A stretch of DNA of 48,769 nucleotides. Source: Bacteroidales bacterium. Lineage in GTDB: Bacteria; Bacteroidota; Bacteroidia; Bacteroidales; Muribaculaceae. The translations under genes and the position numbers were made by a program. Of this stretch, positions 7,914 through 18,220 are shown piece by piece. The notes beneath the pieces are model-generated. The model searched no databases. It worked only from the letters and a program-made list of their open reading frames with translations, and had not been told where the DNA came from. Position 1 is the first letter of the stretch, and each line of letters begins with the position of its first letter. Location of the stretch: contig DXXM01000026.1 of assembly GCA_019416285.1 (NCBI GenBank), positions 1-48,769 on the forward strand. The letters are read 5' to 3'.

Positions 7914-8630
7914 TTACCGGCCGGAGGCTAATGAATCGAGGATATGGCAGGCGGAGAGGGCGTAGAGGGCGGCGGTTTCTGTGCGCAGGCGGTTGTCGCC
8001 GAGGGTGACAGGGGCGAATCCGGCTGCGAGGGTCTGCTGTATCTCCGCGGGGGAGAAATCACCTTCCGGGCCGATGAGTATGAGGGTGTCACGGCCCGGC
8101 TGATAGACTCCTGTGAAATCGACGCGTGGAATAGACGGGTCGCAGTAGGCCACCATGCGCTGTGCCTCAGGCATCATGGCTATGACTTCGCGCAGCGGCG
8201 TCATGGGCATTACGGTGGGCAACACGGCTTTCAGCGACTGCTTCATGGCAGCGACTGCTATCTTCTCCAGGCGCTCCGTCTTGATTTCACGCCGCTCACT
8301 GCGGTCGCAGAGGAGGGGGATGATGGTGTTGACACCCACTTCGGTCATCTTCTCGACAAGCCATTCCATTCTGTCGATATGTTTCGTGGGAGCCACGGCC
8401 ACTGCGAGCTGCTGCGGCCAGGGGAGGGGCATGTCGGTGCAGGTCAGTATCTCGACCGAAGCGTGTTTTGAGTGGGCGTCGGTGAGGCGGCATGTATAGG
8501 CATGCCCTCTGCCGTCAATCACCTGCAGGGTGTCGCCCTCGTTCATGCGGAGCACGCGGACTGCGTGGCGCGAGTCGCTTTCGGGGAGCTGGAGGGTTTC
8601 GGTGATGTCGGGGGCGAAAAACTGAATCAT
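7914..8630 (-). CDS. rsmE: 16S rRNA (uracil1498-N3)-methyltransferase
   Basis: This enzyme methylates N3 of U1498 in 16S rRNA of the 30S subunit using S-adenosylmethionine. The length, 238 residues, is normal. The N-terminal PUA-like region includes SRHAVRVLRMNEGD near residue 20. The C-terminal SPOUT trefoil-knot domain shows the family signatures LILIGPEGDFSPAEI (from about residue 185) and LGDNRLRTETAALYAL, which bind the cofactor. It lies 23 bp downstream of the MFS permease gene on the same strand, so the two may be co-transcribed without an obvious shared function. Confidence 0.96.
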   Translation of the reverse strand: MIQFFAPDITETLQLPESDSRHAVRVLRMNEGDTLQVIDGRGHAYTCRLTDAHSKHASVEILTCTDMPLPWPQQLAVAVAPTKHIDRMEWLVEKMTEVGVNTIIPLLCDRSERREIKTERLEKIAVAAMKQSLKAVLPTVMPMTPLREVIAMMPEAQRMVAYCDPSIPRVDFTGVYQPGRDTLILIGPEGDFSPAEIQQTLAAGFAPVTLGDNRLRTETAALYALSACHILDSLASGR

Positions 8631-8653
8631 TTATGCGGTGTGAGTGATAGGGT

Positions 8654-9985
8654 TTAGTCGTTTACCATGCCGTCAGCACCGGAGTTCACGCTGTCGATTA
8701 CGGCTTTCTCGGTTGCAGGCGCCACGGTCTTGTCGCTGTCGCGGAATATGAGTATGAAGAGCACGGCAACCACGAGGGCATAGCCGGCGAAGATGAACCA
8801 CGATGTAACCCATCCGGCATGCTGGGCTTCAGGTGTGGTTTGCGAAAATACGAAGTGGTTCACGACGGCCTGGGCGCAGAGTGTACCGATGGTGGCGCCG
8901 ATACCGTTGGTCATCATCATGAATAGGCCCTGTGCGCTTGAGCGCAGGTCGGGAGTGGTCTCCTTGTCGACGTAGAGACCGCCGGAGACATTGAAGAAGT
9001 CAAAGGCCACACCGTAGACAATACATGAAATCACGAGCAGCCACAGCCCGCTGCCGGTGTCGCCGAGGCCGAAGAAGCCGAAGCGGAGCACCCAGGCAAA
9101 CATCGACATGAGCATCACGCCTTTGATGCCGAATCGCTTGAGGCAGAAGGGGATGAGGAGTATGCAGAGCGTCTCGCTTATCTGTGAGAGCGAGATGAGG
9201 GCGTTGGCGTTGTGTGCGCCCCAGGTGTCGGCATACTCGGCTATGTTTTCAAACGAGGTGATGAAGGTGTTGCCGTAGGAGTTGGTAATCTGAAGCGACA
9301 CGCCCAGCAGCATGCTGAATATGAAGAAAATAGCCATGCGTTTCTGCTTGAAGAGTCTGAACGCCTTGAGGCCGAGCGAGTCAGCCAGCGAACTCTTCTG
9401 ACCTTTCTTCACCGGACATGCAGGCATGGTGAGCGCGTAGGCGGCCAGTATGAAACTCAGCGCGGCTGAGGTTATGAGCTGGTAGGCATTGGTCTGAAAC
9501 TGAGTGAAGTTGACAAAAAGCATCGAGCAGATGAAGCCGATGGTGCCGAACACGCGGATGGGCGGGAAATGGCGTATGGTATCGAGTCCGGCGCGGGTGA
9601 GCGCGTTGAAGGCCACGGAGTTGGCCAGTCCGATTGTGGGCATGAAGAAGGCGACCGAGAGAGTGTAGAGCGCGAAGAGCGGTCCGAATTCCACCTGCGA
9701 TGTTGTCAGGCAGTAGACACCTGCCGCGGCCATGAAGCATCCGGCGAGCAGATGGCAGAGACTCAGCATCTTCTGAGCCTGAATCCAGCGGTCGGCAAGG
9801 ATGCCGATGATTGCCGGCATGAAGAGCGACACGATGCCCTGGACGGTGTAGAACCAGCCGATTTGCGTGCCGAGGCCTATCCTGAAGAGGAAATTGCCGA
9901 GTGATATGAGATAGGCGCCCCAGACACCGAACTCAAGGAAGTTCATCAGCGCCAGCTTCGCCTGTAGGGAGCGTGTTGTTGCCAT
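8654..9985 (-). CDS. MFS permease, nucleoside:H+ symporter (NupG) type
   Basis: This 443-residue inner-membrane transporter has about twelve hydrophobic segments. The opening MNFLEFGVWGAYLISLGNFLF, the stretch FYTVQGIVSLFMPAIIGILADRW and YVDKETTPDLRSSAQGLFMM are typical of the nucleoside:proton symporter branch of the major facilitator superfamily (NupG/XapB relatives). The expected role is uptake of nucleosides driven by the proton gradient. Substrate choice cannot be read from sequence. It is the upstream gene of the rsmE pair. The start at 9985 fits the usual short N-terminus. Confidence 0.85.
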   Translation of the reverse strand: MATTRSLQAKLALMNFLEFGVWGAYLISLGNFLFRIGLGTQIGWFYTVQGIVSLFMPAIIGILADRWIQAQKMLSLCHLLAGCFMAAAGVYCLTTSQVEFGPLFALYTLSVAFFMPTIGLANSVAFNALTRAGLDTIRHFPPIRVFGTIGFICSMLFVNFTQFQTNAYQLITSAALSFILAAYALTMPACPVKKGQKSSLADSLGLKAFRLFKQKRMAIFFIFSMLLGVSLQITNSYGNTFITSFENIAEYADTWGAHNANALISLSQISETLCILLIPFCLKRFGIKGVMLMSMFAWVLRFGFFGLGDTGSGLWLLVISCIVYGVAFDFFNVSGGLYVDKETTPDLRSSAQGLFMMMTNGIGATIGTLCAQAVVNHFVFSQTTPEAQHAGWVTSWFIFAGYALVVAVLFILIFRDSDKTVAPATEKAVIDSVNSGADGMVND

Positions 9986-10043
9986 TTTTCGTCAGTTTTT
10001 AAGGGTACGTTAATTCAGGTATTTCTTTTAAGCGGGCGGCTTT

Positions 10044-10658
10044 CTACAGTTCGCCGCGCTTGCGTTTGAGTATTTCCGCTACTTTGGCCGCTTCCTCGTA
10101 TTCCTCGCGGTCGATTAGTTTCTGAAGAGTCTTTTCGAGTTCCTCGACGGCATAGTTTTCAAGTTTTGGCTCGCTGTGGCCCTCGTCGTCGGTGAAGTCC
10201 TGCGCGCTGTCGTCGTTGCGGTCCCCCTCCTCCTTGACCTCCATCTCGAAGCCGGTCTCGTCGAGAATCTCGGGAGTGGTGAAGATGGGAGCCCCGGTGC
10301 GCATGGCTATAGCGATGGCGTCGCTTGTCCTGGAGTCGATGGTGACGATGCGCTCGCCGTCCGAAAATGTCATTTCCGACGAGAAAATGCCGTCCTCGAA
10401 CTTATAGATGAAAACCTCCGTCAGCTTCACGCCGAAAGCATGGGCGAAACTCACGAAAATGTCGTGGGTCATGGGCCGTGGAGGTGTGATGCTCTCCATT
10501 TTCAGTGCTATCGACTGCGCCTCGGCCGCGCCGATGACCACAGGGATGCGGTAGGGGCCGCCGACCTGCGCGAGAATCAGCGCGTAGGCTCCGGCCTGAA
10601 TCTGGCTGTAGGACAGGCCCATCACTTTGAGCCTTATTCTGTCGTCGTTTTCTGCCAT
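10044..10658 (-). CDS. Bifunctional nuclease (BFN/DUF151) domain plus UVR motif protein
   Basis: This 204-residue protein has a BFN/DUF151 domain (about residues 10-135; RIPVVIGAAEAQSIALKME, RPMTHDI, IDSRTSDAIAIAMRTGAPIF). An acidic linker (about 145-165) joins it to a C-terminal UvrB/UvrC (UVR) motif, LQKLIDREEYEEAAKVAEIL. Some family members have been described as DNase/RNase, but the in vivo role is unclear. The UVR motif usually mediates protein contact. The gene begins 22 bp after the mnmA stop on the same strand, so they are probably co-transcribed. The domain identity is firm and the function is not. Confidence 0.88.
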   Translation of the reverse strand: MAENDDRIRLKVMGLSYSQIQAGAYALILAQVGGPYRIPVVIGAAEAQSIALKMESITPPRPMTHDIFVSFAHAFGVKLTEVFIYKFEDGIFSSEMTFSDGERIVTIDSRTSDAIAIAMRTGAPIFTTPEILDETGFEMEVKEEGDRNDDSAQDFTDDEGHSEPKLENYAVEELEKTLQKLIDREEYEEAAKVAEILKRKRGEL

Positions 10659-10680
10659 CTGGTTGGTTTTATGTCAGACT

Positions 10681-11763
10681 CTACATGTTCATAACGTTGC
10701 GGCCGGTGATGATGCCGCTTCCGTAACATAATTTAGCATCGCGGTCATAGATTACGCCGAACTGTCCCGGTGCTATGCCCTGGACGGGTACATCGGACTC
10801 GATGATGTATTCCCTGTCAGCGATGCGGCTCAGCCGGGCCGGAAGGAAGTCGGGGGAATGGCGGTTTTTGAACGTGATTTCGACGTCGCGGCAGTCGCCG
10901 GGCCATGGGTCGCGCGTAATCCAGTGCATTTCGTCGAGATGGAGCAGGCGGCCGTATTGTTTCTCGGTGTCGTAGCCCTGGGAGACGTAGATCACGTTGT
11001 CGTGGACGTTTTTCTTCACCACATACCAGGGGCCTCCGCTCAGGCCGAGTCCCTTGCGCTGGCCGATGGTGTGGAACCAGAAGCCGCGGTGTTCGCCGAG
11101 CTTGCGGCCGGTCTCAAGTTCGATAATCGGGCCGGGACGCTCGCCGAGGTGACGGCGGATGAAGTCGTTGTAGTTGATTTTTCCGAGGAAACAGATGCCC
11201 TGGCTGTCGCGGCGGTAGGCGTTGGGGAGCTGCGACTCGACGGCGAGCTCGCGCACACGGGCCTTGGGCATGTCGCCGATTGGGAATATGAGGTGGCTGA
11301 GCTGGTCGTAGGAGATGCGGCAGAGGAAGTCGGTCTGGTCCTTGACGCGGTCCACTCCGGTGCCGAGATAGACGAGGCCGTCGATTTCATGGGTTGTGGC
11401 GTAGTGGCCGGTGGCTGTCTTGTCGAACTCATGGCCCCAGCGCTCTTCGAAGAACCCGAACTTAATCATCTTGTTACACATGATGTCGGGGTTGGGCGTG
11501 AGTCCCTCGCGGACAGTGCGGAGGGCATATTCCATCACATTGTCCCAGTATTCCTGATGCAGCGACACCACTTCAAACGGGAGGGCATATCTGCGTGCGA
11601 TGTAGCTACACATCTCAATGTCCTCCTCGGCCGAGCAGTCGCCCTCGCTGTTGTCAAGACCGATGCGTATATAGAATAGGTGGAGGTCATGGCCCTGGTC
11701 AAGCAGGCGGCGCACCGCCACGGCGCTGTCGACGCCACCTGATATCAAGACTGCTATTTTCAT
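10681..11763 (-). CDS. mnmA: tRNA-specific 2-thiouridylase
   Basis: This enzyme installs sulfur at C2 of the wobble uridine (position 34) in tRNAs for Lys, Glu and Gln, using ATP to adenylate the base. The 360 residues are full length. The ATP-pyrophosphatase loop SGGVDSA lies at 8-14. The catalytic cysteines correspond to Cys96 (PDIMCNKMIKF) and Cys191 (GICFLGK), against Cys102 and Cys199 in E. coli. A C-terminal barrel holds VPVQGIAPGQFGVIY. It overlaps no neighbour and is 15 bp downstream of the DoxX gene. The sulfur donor chain is not encoded nearby. Confidence 0.96.
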   Translation of the reverse strand: MKIAVLISGGVDSAVAVRRLLDQGHDLHLFYIRIGLDNSEGDCSAEEDIEMCSYIARRYALPFEVVSLHQEYWDNVMEYALRTVREGLTPNPDIMCNKMIKFGFFEERWGHEFDKTATGHYATTHEIDGLVYLGTGVDRVKDQTDFLCRISYDQLSHLIFPIGDMPKARVRELAVESQLPNAYRRDSQGICFLGKINYNDFIRRHLGERPGPIIELETGRKLGEHRGFWFHTIGQRKGLGLSGGPWYVVKKNVHDNVIYVSQGYDTEKQYGRLLHLDEMHWITRDPWPGDCRDVEITFKNRHSPDFLPARLSRIADREYIIESDVPVQGIAPGQFGVIYDRDAKLCYGSGIITGRNVMNM

Positions 11764-11778
11764 GCGATTAATCTGCGG

Positions 11779-12288
11779 TTAGACATCCTCAAGCTCTTCT
11801 TCCTCATATTTTCCCTTCTGGGTGATGATATAGAGCGAGATGAAATAGTCGAGCGAGATTTTTCCGGCACCGGCGAGGAGTATGTAGATATAGATGCCGA
11901 TAAACATGATGGGGAGATAGCCGGGGTCGGTGCTGTCAAGACCGTAGACCGGAAGGTTGGGCACCATGTCGTGGAGAATATAATATTCCGCCGCAATCAT
12001 GGCGCATATCGGAGGTATGACGGCCGGACGAGTCAGGAATCCGACCATTATGAAGAGCGAGCATACGAGCTCTATGATAATCATGAGTATGAGCGAACAT
12101 TCCGGCGACATGTTGAGTACCGTCGGGAAAGAGTTGCACATCACGCTGTAGTTGACGAGATGACGGATGCCGAACTGCAGCAGCATCACCCCGACGAAAA
12201 GGCGCATGAACAGACGTGCGAGATTGGAATATGAATAGCCCGTGAGCTTGACGAAGCAGTTGACGGGAGCGGAATTGTACCAGCTCAT
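11779..12288 (-). CDS. DoxX-family membrane protein
   Basis: This 169-residue protein has four hydrophobic segments of the DoxX/DoxD-like fold: LARLFMRLFVGVMLLQFGIR, ECSLILMIIIELVCSLFIMV, the region PPICAMIAAEYYIL, and YLPIMFIGIYIYILLAGAG. The pattern of a conserved Arg-rich first helix and a third helix near a Gly/Ala run fits the family. DoxX proteins are inner-membrane and have been linked to redox or thiol stress in some species; here the role is unknown. It ends 15 bp before mnmA on the same strand. Confidence 0.85.
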   Translation of the reverse strand: MSWYNSAPVNCFVKLTGYSYSNLARLFMRLFVGVMLLQFGIRHLVNYSVMCNSFPTVLNMSPECSLILMIIIELVCSLFIMVGFLTRPAVIPPICAMIAAEYYILHDMVPNLPVYGLDSTDPGYLPIMFIGIYIYILLAGAGKISLDYFISLYIITQKGKYEEEELEDV

Positions 12289-12345
12289 GATTTGGAATTT
12301 GTTTGTTTCAACCGATTTTGATTTTCTGACTGTGGCCGCGGGTGC

Positions 12346-13242
12346 CTATCGCTTCTTGAGCTGGCGGGCCACGTCGAGCACCTGGTCAATCGTGAGATGC
12401 TTGAAGTGGATGTTGTGTCTGCGGTCAAGGACGTAGAAGTCGGGCGGACCGGGGCGCAGGTCGATAATCATGTCTGCGTCGGGGCTGGCGGCCACCGTCC
12501 ATGTCTCGGGGTAGGAGGCCACGGCCTGTTTCCACTCCTCGGTGGGTTCGGTCAGGGAGATTGACACCACTTTCGCGCGTCCCTCCTTGATGAGCTCGGT
12601 CATCGAGATGTCGGCGTCGAGGCGTATGCGCGCCAGGTTGCAGTCGTCGCAGTCGGGGTCATTGAAAAACACCACGAGCGCCTGAGCCGAATCATTGTCG
12701 AGATTCCCGGCCACACCCTCGCGGGTAGTGTAGGGGATGGAGGGCGCCGGGCCGCGCAGCAGGGAATTTTTGAGTACCTGAGCCTGATGCGTGTAGCGCG
12801 CCTTTGAAGCCTTGTCGATTTTCTTGTTGGCGGCCACGGCTTCGGCAAAGGGGAGGTAAAGCTCGTCGATCCACACCTCGGCGGTATCACCGTAGAGAAG
12901 ATTTTCGGCACAGTTTGCTATGAAAAGCTGGTCGGAGGGTTGCTTTTCGAGCTGCTTGTTGAAGCGGCGCACGGAAGCTAATGCGGAGTCGGGAGTGGCG
13001 TTTTTGAGAATGGAGATGTAGACGTTGAACTCCTTGGCCATCTTGCTGCGGGCTGAAAAGGCTTTTTTCAGGTCGCAGAAGTCCCAGAAATGGCGTGCGA
13101 GATAGTCGCAGCGCTTCTGAAAGATGTTGATGGAGTCCGGGATGAGAGGATAGGGGAAATATGTTTCGGGAGTGTCGGCCTTTGCCCCGACGCTGACGCC
13201 GAGGAAGAGGAGCAGGCCAAGAATCAAACGTTTCAATTTCAT
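12346..13242 (-). CDS. Exported DUF5106-like/thioredoxin-fold protein with CxxC motif
   Basis: This 298-residue exported protein starts with a signal peptide (MKLKRLILGLLLFLGVSVGA). The N-terminal half (about 35-165, PDSINIFQKRCDYLARHFW) resembles the Bacteroidetes DUF5106 domain. The C-terminal half is a thioredoxin fold with VVFFNDPDCDDCNLAR, placing a Cys-Asp-Asp-Cys at 198-201 where thioredoxins carry their redox pair. A cis-Pro-like PPDFYVLD follows near residue 265. It probably handles thiols or disulfides in the periplasm (inference). It lies 57 bp upstream of the DoxX gene on the same strand, which hints at a shared redox context. Confidence 0.83.
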   Translation of the reverse strand: MKLKRLILGLLLFLGVSVGAKADTPETYFPYPLIPDSINIFQKRCDYLARHFWDFCDLKKAFSARSKMAKEFNVYISILKNATPDSALASVRRFNKQLEKQPSDQLFIANCAENLLYGDTAEVWIDELYLPFAEAVAANKKIDKASKARYTHQAQVLKNSLLRGPAPSIPYTTREGVAGNLDNDSAQALVVFFNDPDCDDCNLARIRLDADISMTELIKEGRAKVVSISLTEPTEEWKQAVASYPETWTVAASPDADMIIDLRPGPPDFYVLDRRHNIHFKHLTIDQVLDVARQLKKR

Positions 13243-13336
13243 TCGTTTCAGTTAAAGTGATTTTTTCCAATCACAAAGATAACTAAAATCTCTCAAAATA
13301 GAAAATAAAGTTTGACCGCAGGACTGTAATAATAAT

Positions 13337-13612
13337 TTATGGTTTGAATAATTCCGAATGTGAGCCGAGACGGAAGAGGGCTATCACGTCATTTTCCTCG
13401 TCATACCAAATCAGCAGGAAATCCCCTTCGATATGACATTCAAAACAGTCTGAGTATTCTCCTTTCAGTTGATGGAGTCGGTATTTCTCGGGGAGGGGGC
13501 TCTCCTTACGGAGCATATCGAGTACCACGCTGAGTTCACGGAGTTTCTTTGGCTGGTTAAGGATTCTTTTTAAATCCTTTTTGAATTGTCGCGTATAGCG
13601 GAGCTCTTTCAT
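13337..13612 (-). CDS. YafQ/RelE-type mRNA-interferase toxin
   Basis: This 91-residue type II toxin of the YafQ branch of the RelE/ParE superfamily is an expected ribosome-dependent endoribonuclease. It shows the YafQ pattern YTRQFKKDLKR at the N-terminus, LPEKYRLHQLKGEYSDCFECHI in mid-protein (split around residue 55) and IALFRLGSHSELF at the end, including the conserved Leu-Lys-Gly-x-Tyr and Gly-Ser-His-Ser-Glu-Leu-Phe positions. The start overlaps the antitoxin stop by 4 bp (13609-13612), the normal arrangement for translational coupling. Toxicity is predicted only. Confidence 0.93.
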   Translation of the reverse strand: MKELRYTRQFKKDLKRILNQPKKLRELSVVLDMLRKESPLPEKYRLHQLKGEYSDCFECHIEGDFLLIWYDEENDVIALFRLGSHSELFKP

Positions 13613-13860
13613 AAATCCATCGATCTGAGCATGGACTCTACGCTTGACGGGTCAACAGGACCTTCAAGTTTACCTGCTCTCGCTTCACTGAAGGCTGCCG
13701 CTGTTTCCTCGTTTGGCTCGTGATATACGGCGTCGAGCAGGAGACACTCGACGTAGTTATTGAGACTGCGGCGGTCTTTCTGCGCCAACTCTTTCAGCTT
13801 GTCCAGCAGGTAGACCGGCAGACGGAATACATAGGCTTTCTTTTCAAGGGCTACATCCAT
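13609..13860 (-). CDS. Ribbon-helix-helix antitoxin of the YafQ-type pair
   Basis: This 83-residue antitoxin begins at MDVALEKKAYVFRLP. The N-terminal part (KKAYVFRLPVYLLDKLKELA, then RRSLNNYVECLLLDAV) reads as a ribbon-helix-helix DNA-binding domain. The acidic C-terminal tail (about 50-83) should wrap the toxin. I choose 13860 rather than the upstream ATG at 13905 because a strong promoter with its -7 box at 13880-13887 places transcription start near 13873, downstream of the longer start. Overlap with the toxin and an operator over the promoter suggest classical autorepression. Confidence 0.9.
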   Translation of the reverse strand: MDVALEKKAYVFRLPVYLLDKLKELAQKDRRSLNNYVECLLLDAVYHEPNEETAAAFSEARAGKLEGPVDPSSVESMLRSMDL

Positions 13861-13874
13861 AGTGATATCATTTA

Positions 13875-13911
13875 GATTACAAAGATAGGTCATTTTGTAA
13901 TCCAAAACAAA
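13875..13911 (-). promoter_or_regulatory. Toxin-antitoxin promoter overlapped by a palindromic operator
   Basis: On the minus strand a TTTG -33 box (13908-13911) is followed after exactly 20 bp by TATCTTTG (13880-13887), matching the Bacteroidetes promoter consensus. A perfect inverted repeat, GATTACAAA at 13875-13883 and TTTGTAATC at 13894-13902, straddles the -7 box. This is where a ribbon-helix-helix antitoxin would be expected to bind and repress. Confidence 0.8.
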
Positions 13912-13972
13912 TTTGAAGGCTTCAAAGTTGTGAACACATCGGCCTATGCGTCCGAAATATAGAGTATATTCT

Positions 13973-15199
13973 TTATTTCAGTGTCAGGCGGGAGAGGGGG
14001 GAGAGGTGGCGGGCGGCGGCGGCGAGGAGACGCTCAGGGGTGATGGCATGGATGGCTTCGACGGTGTCGGCGAGCGGGATGGCGCGGCCGTGGTAGAGGG
14101 TGCTGCGGCCCATGGAGAGTGTGACCTGTTCGGAATTTATCGAGCAGACAGTCAGCTCGCCGATGAACTGGCGTTTGGCCGTCTCGAGCTTGCGTTCCGA
14201 CAGGGGCGAGGACTGGAGGGTGTCGATTACGCGCCCCGCCAGGCGCAGGCAACGCTTCACGTCGTCGGGGTCGCAGCCGAAATAGATGGTCAGCAGGCCG
14301 TTGTCGCTCATCAGCGAGGTCGAGGCCTCGATGGTGTAGACAAGGCCGTAGCGCTCGCGCAGCGCCACGTTCAGCAGAGAGTTCATGCCCGGGCCGCCGA
14401 GTATGTTGAGTAGCAGGGCCACATCTATGCGCGCGGGGTCGAGCAATCCCGGGATGCGGGAGCCGATGATGGTATGGGCCTGATAGGAGTCGCGGGTGGA
14501 GTTTACGTGGTCGAAGGGCTCGCAGACCGGGGGCACCTCGCGCAGCAGCGGAGTGTCGGGGCGGCGGAGCTGTCCGAAATACTTCTCCGCGAGGGCAAAC
14601 ACCTTCTCCGGTTTCTCCGGCCCGGAATAAAACAGCACCATGCGCCCCGGAGTAAAGCGCTCCTCAAGCCATCGGCGGCAGTCGGCCGAGCTGAAACGGC
14701 CGAGGGCGTCGCGGGTGCCGAGAATATTGTGGGCGAGGGGAGAGCCGGCGTAGATAAGCTCCTCGAAGTCATCGAAAATCGCGTCGGACGGTGTGTCGAG
14801 ATAGGTGTCGATTTCTTCCCCGACCACGAATTTCTCCTTGGCCAGCTCCGCGTCGGGGAAAGTGGCGTCGGCAATCATCTCGCCTATCAGGGCGAAGGCG
14901 CGGCCGAGATGTCCGGCGGGGAAGGTGGAGTAGACCACGGTCTCCTCCTTGGTGGTGTAGGCGTTGAGTTCGCCGCCGACGAGCTCCATGCGGTTGCGGA
15001 CGTATGAGGCGCGGTGGCTTCCGGTGCCTTTGAAGATGGTGTGTTCGACGAAGTGGGCGAGGCCGTGAAGCTCTGGACTCTCGTCGCGGCTACCGGCATT
15101 GACCGCCACGCCGCAGTGTTCGACCGGCGAGGCCGACATGCTTGCCACGGCCCGCAGGCCGTTTGAGAGGGTGTGATATTTTATGGTCGTGTCTGACAT
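13973..15199 (-). CDS. M16-family zinc peptidase (pitrilysin type)
   Basis: This 408-residue member of peptidase family M16 belongs to the group of bacterial processing peptidases. The inverted zinc motif HXXEH is HFVEH at residues 49-53 (GLAHFVEHTIFKGTGSHRAS). The third ligand glutamate is expected near residue 128 (VVGEEID). The second half (FDHVNSTRDSYQAHTIIGSR, GGPGMNSLLNVALRERYGLVY) is the non-catalytic partner domain with the R/Y pair typical of the family. I start at MSDTTIKYHTLSNGL, the normal family N-terminus, instead of the ATG at 15241. No signal peptide is seen. It diverges from valS. Confidence 0.93.
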   Translation of the reverse strand: MSDTTIKYHTLSNGLRAVASMSASPVEHCGVAVNAGSRDESPELHGLAHFVEHTIFKGTGSHRASYVRNRMELVGGELNAYTTKEETVVYSTFPAGHLGRAFALIGEMIADATFPDAELAKEKFVVGEEIDTYLDTPSDAIFDDFEELIYAGSPLAHNILGTRDALGRFSSADCRRWLEERFTPGRMVLFYSGPEKPEKVFALAEKYFGQLRRPDTPLLREVPPVCEPFDHVNSTRDSYQAHTIIGSRIPGLLDPARIDVALLLNILGGPGMNSLLNVALRERYGLVYTIEASTSLMSDNGLLTIYFGCDPDDVKRCLRLAGRVIDTLQSSPLSERKLETAKRQFIGELTVCSINSEQVTLSMGRSTLYHGRAIPLADTVEAIHAITPERLLAAAARHLSPLSRLTLK

Positions 15200-15235
15200 A
15201 TTGTCTGTCTGTGGGAAAAGGCTCATGATTGAGGC

Positions 15236-15300
15236 GTGCAAAATTACAAAAAATCCATGCTAACTGTCAGTGGGTTCGGCGATTTTTTGTAATTTTGCAC
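15236..15300. promoter_or_regulatory. Perfect 20-bp inverted repeat holding divergent -7 boxes
   Basis: The 20 bases at 15236-15255 are exactly mirrored at 15281-15300, with 25 bp between. Each arm contains an outward-facing TAATTTTG: plus strand 15290-15297 toward valS, minus strand 15239-15246 toward the M16 peptidase gene. No TTTG -33 box is present for either. This may be a symmetrical divergent promoter or an operator shared by both genes. Confidence 0.6.
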
Positions 15301-15338
15301 ATTAATTTTAAAAACAACCCGTCTTATTACAAGCTTTT

Positions 15339-17957
<2,619 letters not shown>

Positions 17958-18009
17958 ACCTCAATCCCGCAGTCCGGCCGCTGTTTTGTGAGCGGCCCTG
18001 CGGCGATGA

Positions 18010-18098
18010 GAGATTACAAAACAGACAGGAGATTATCCCAGACCGTCCGCGACTTGTCCGGATGATTGGTGATAATCTCCTGTCTGTTCTGTAATCTC
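18010..18098. repeat. Long intergenic hairpin downstream of valS, 28-bp arms
   Basis: Arms 18010-18037 and 18071-18098 are inverted copies with a single mismatch, separated by 33 bp. The right arm and its flank (about 18093-18116) align, with about three differences in 23 bp, to the right arm and flank of the hairpin at 42029-42140. This points to a dispersed repeat family. It could end transcription after valS, though no clear T-run follows. Nothing else coding is seen in 17958-18220. Confidence 0.75.
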
Positions 18099-18220
18099 CT
18101 GTCTTCTTGCGCCTTTTCATGTTTTCGGCATCAATTTCCGGAGTTGCTGCCGAACATCCCGCCCCGTCAGGGCGTTACATATCTAAAATATGTTCATATA
18201 AAAACTCAATTTCGACTGTT

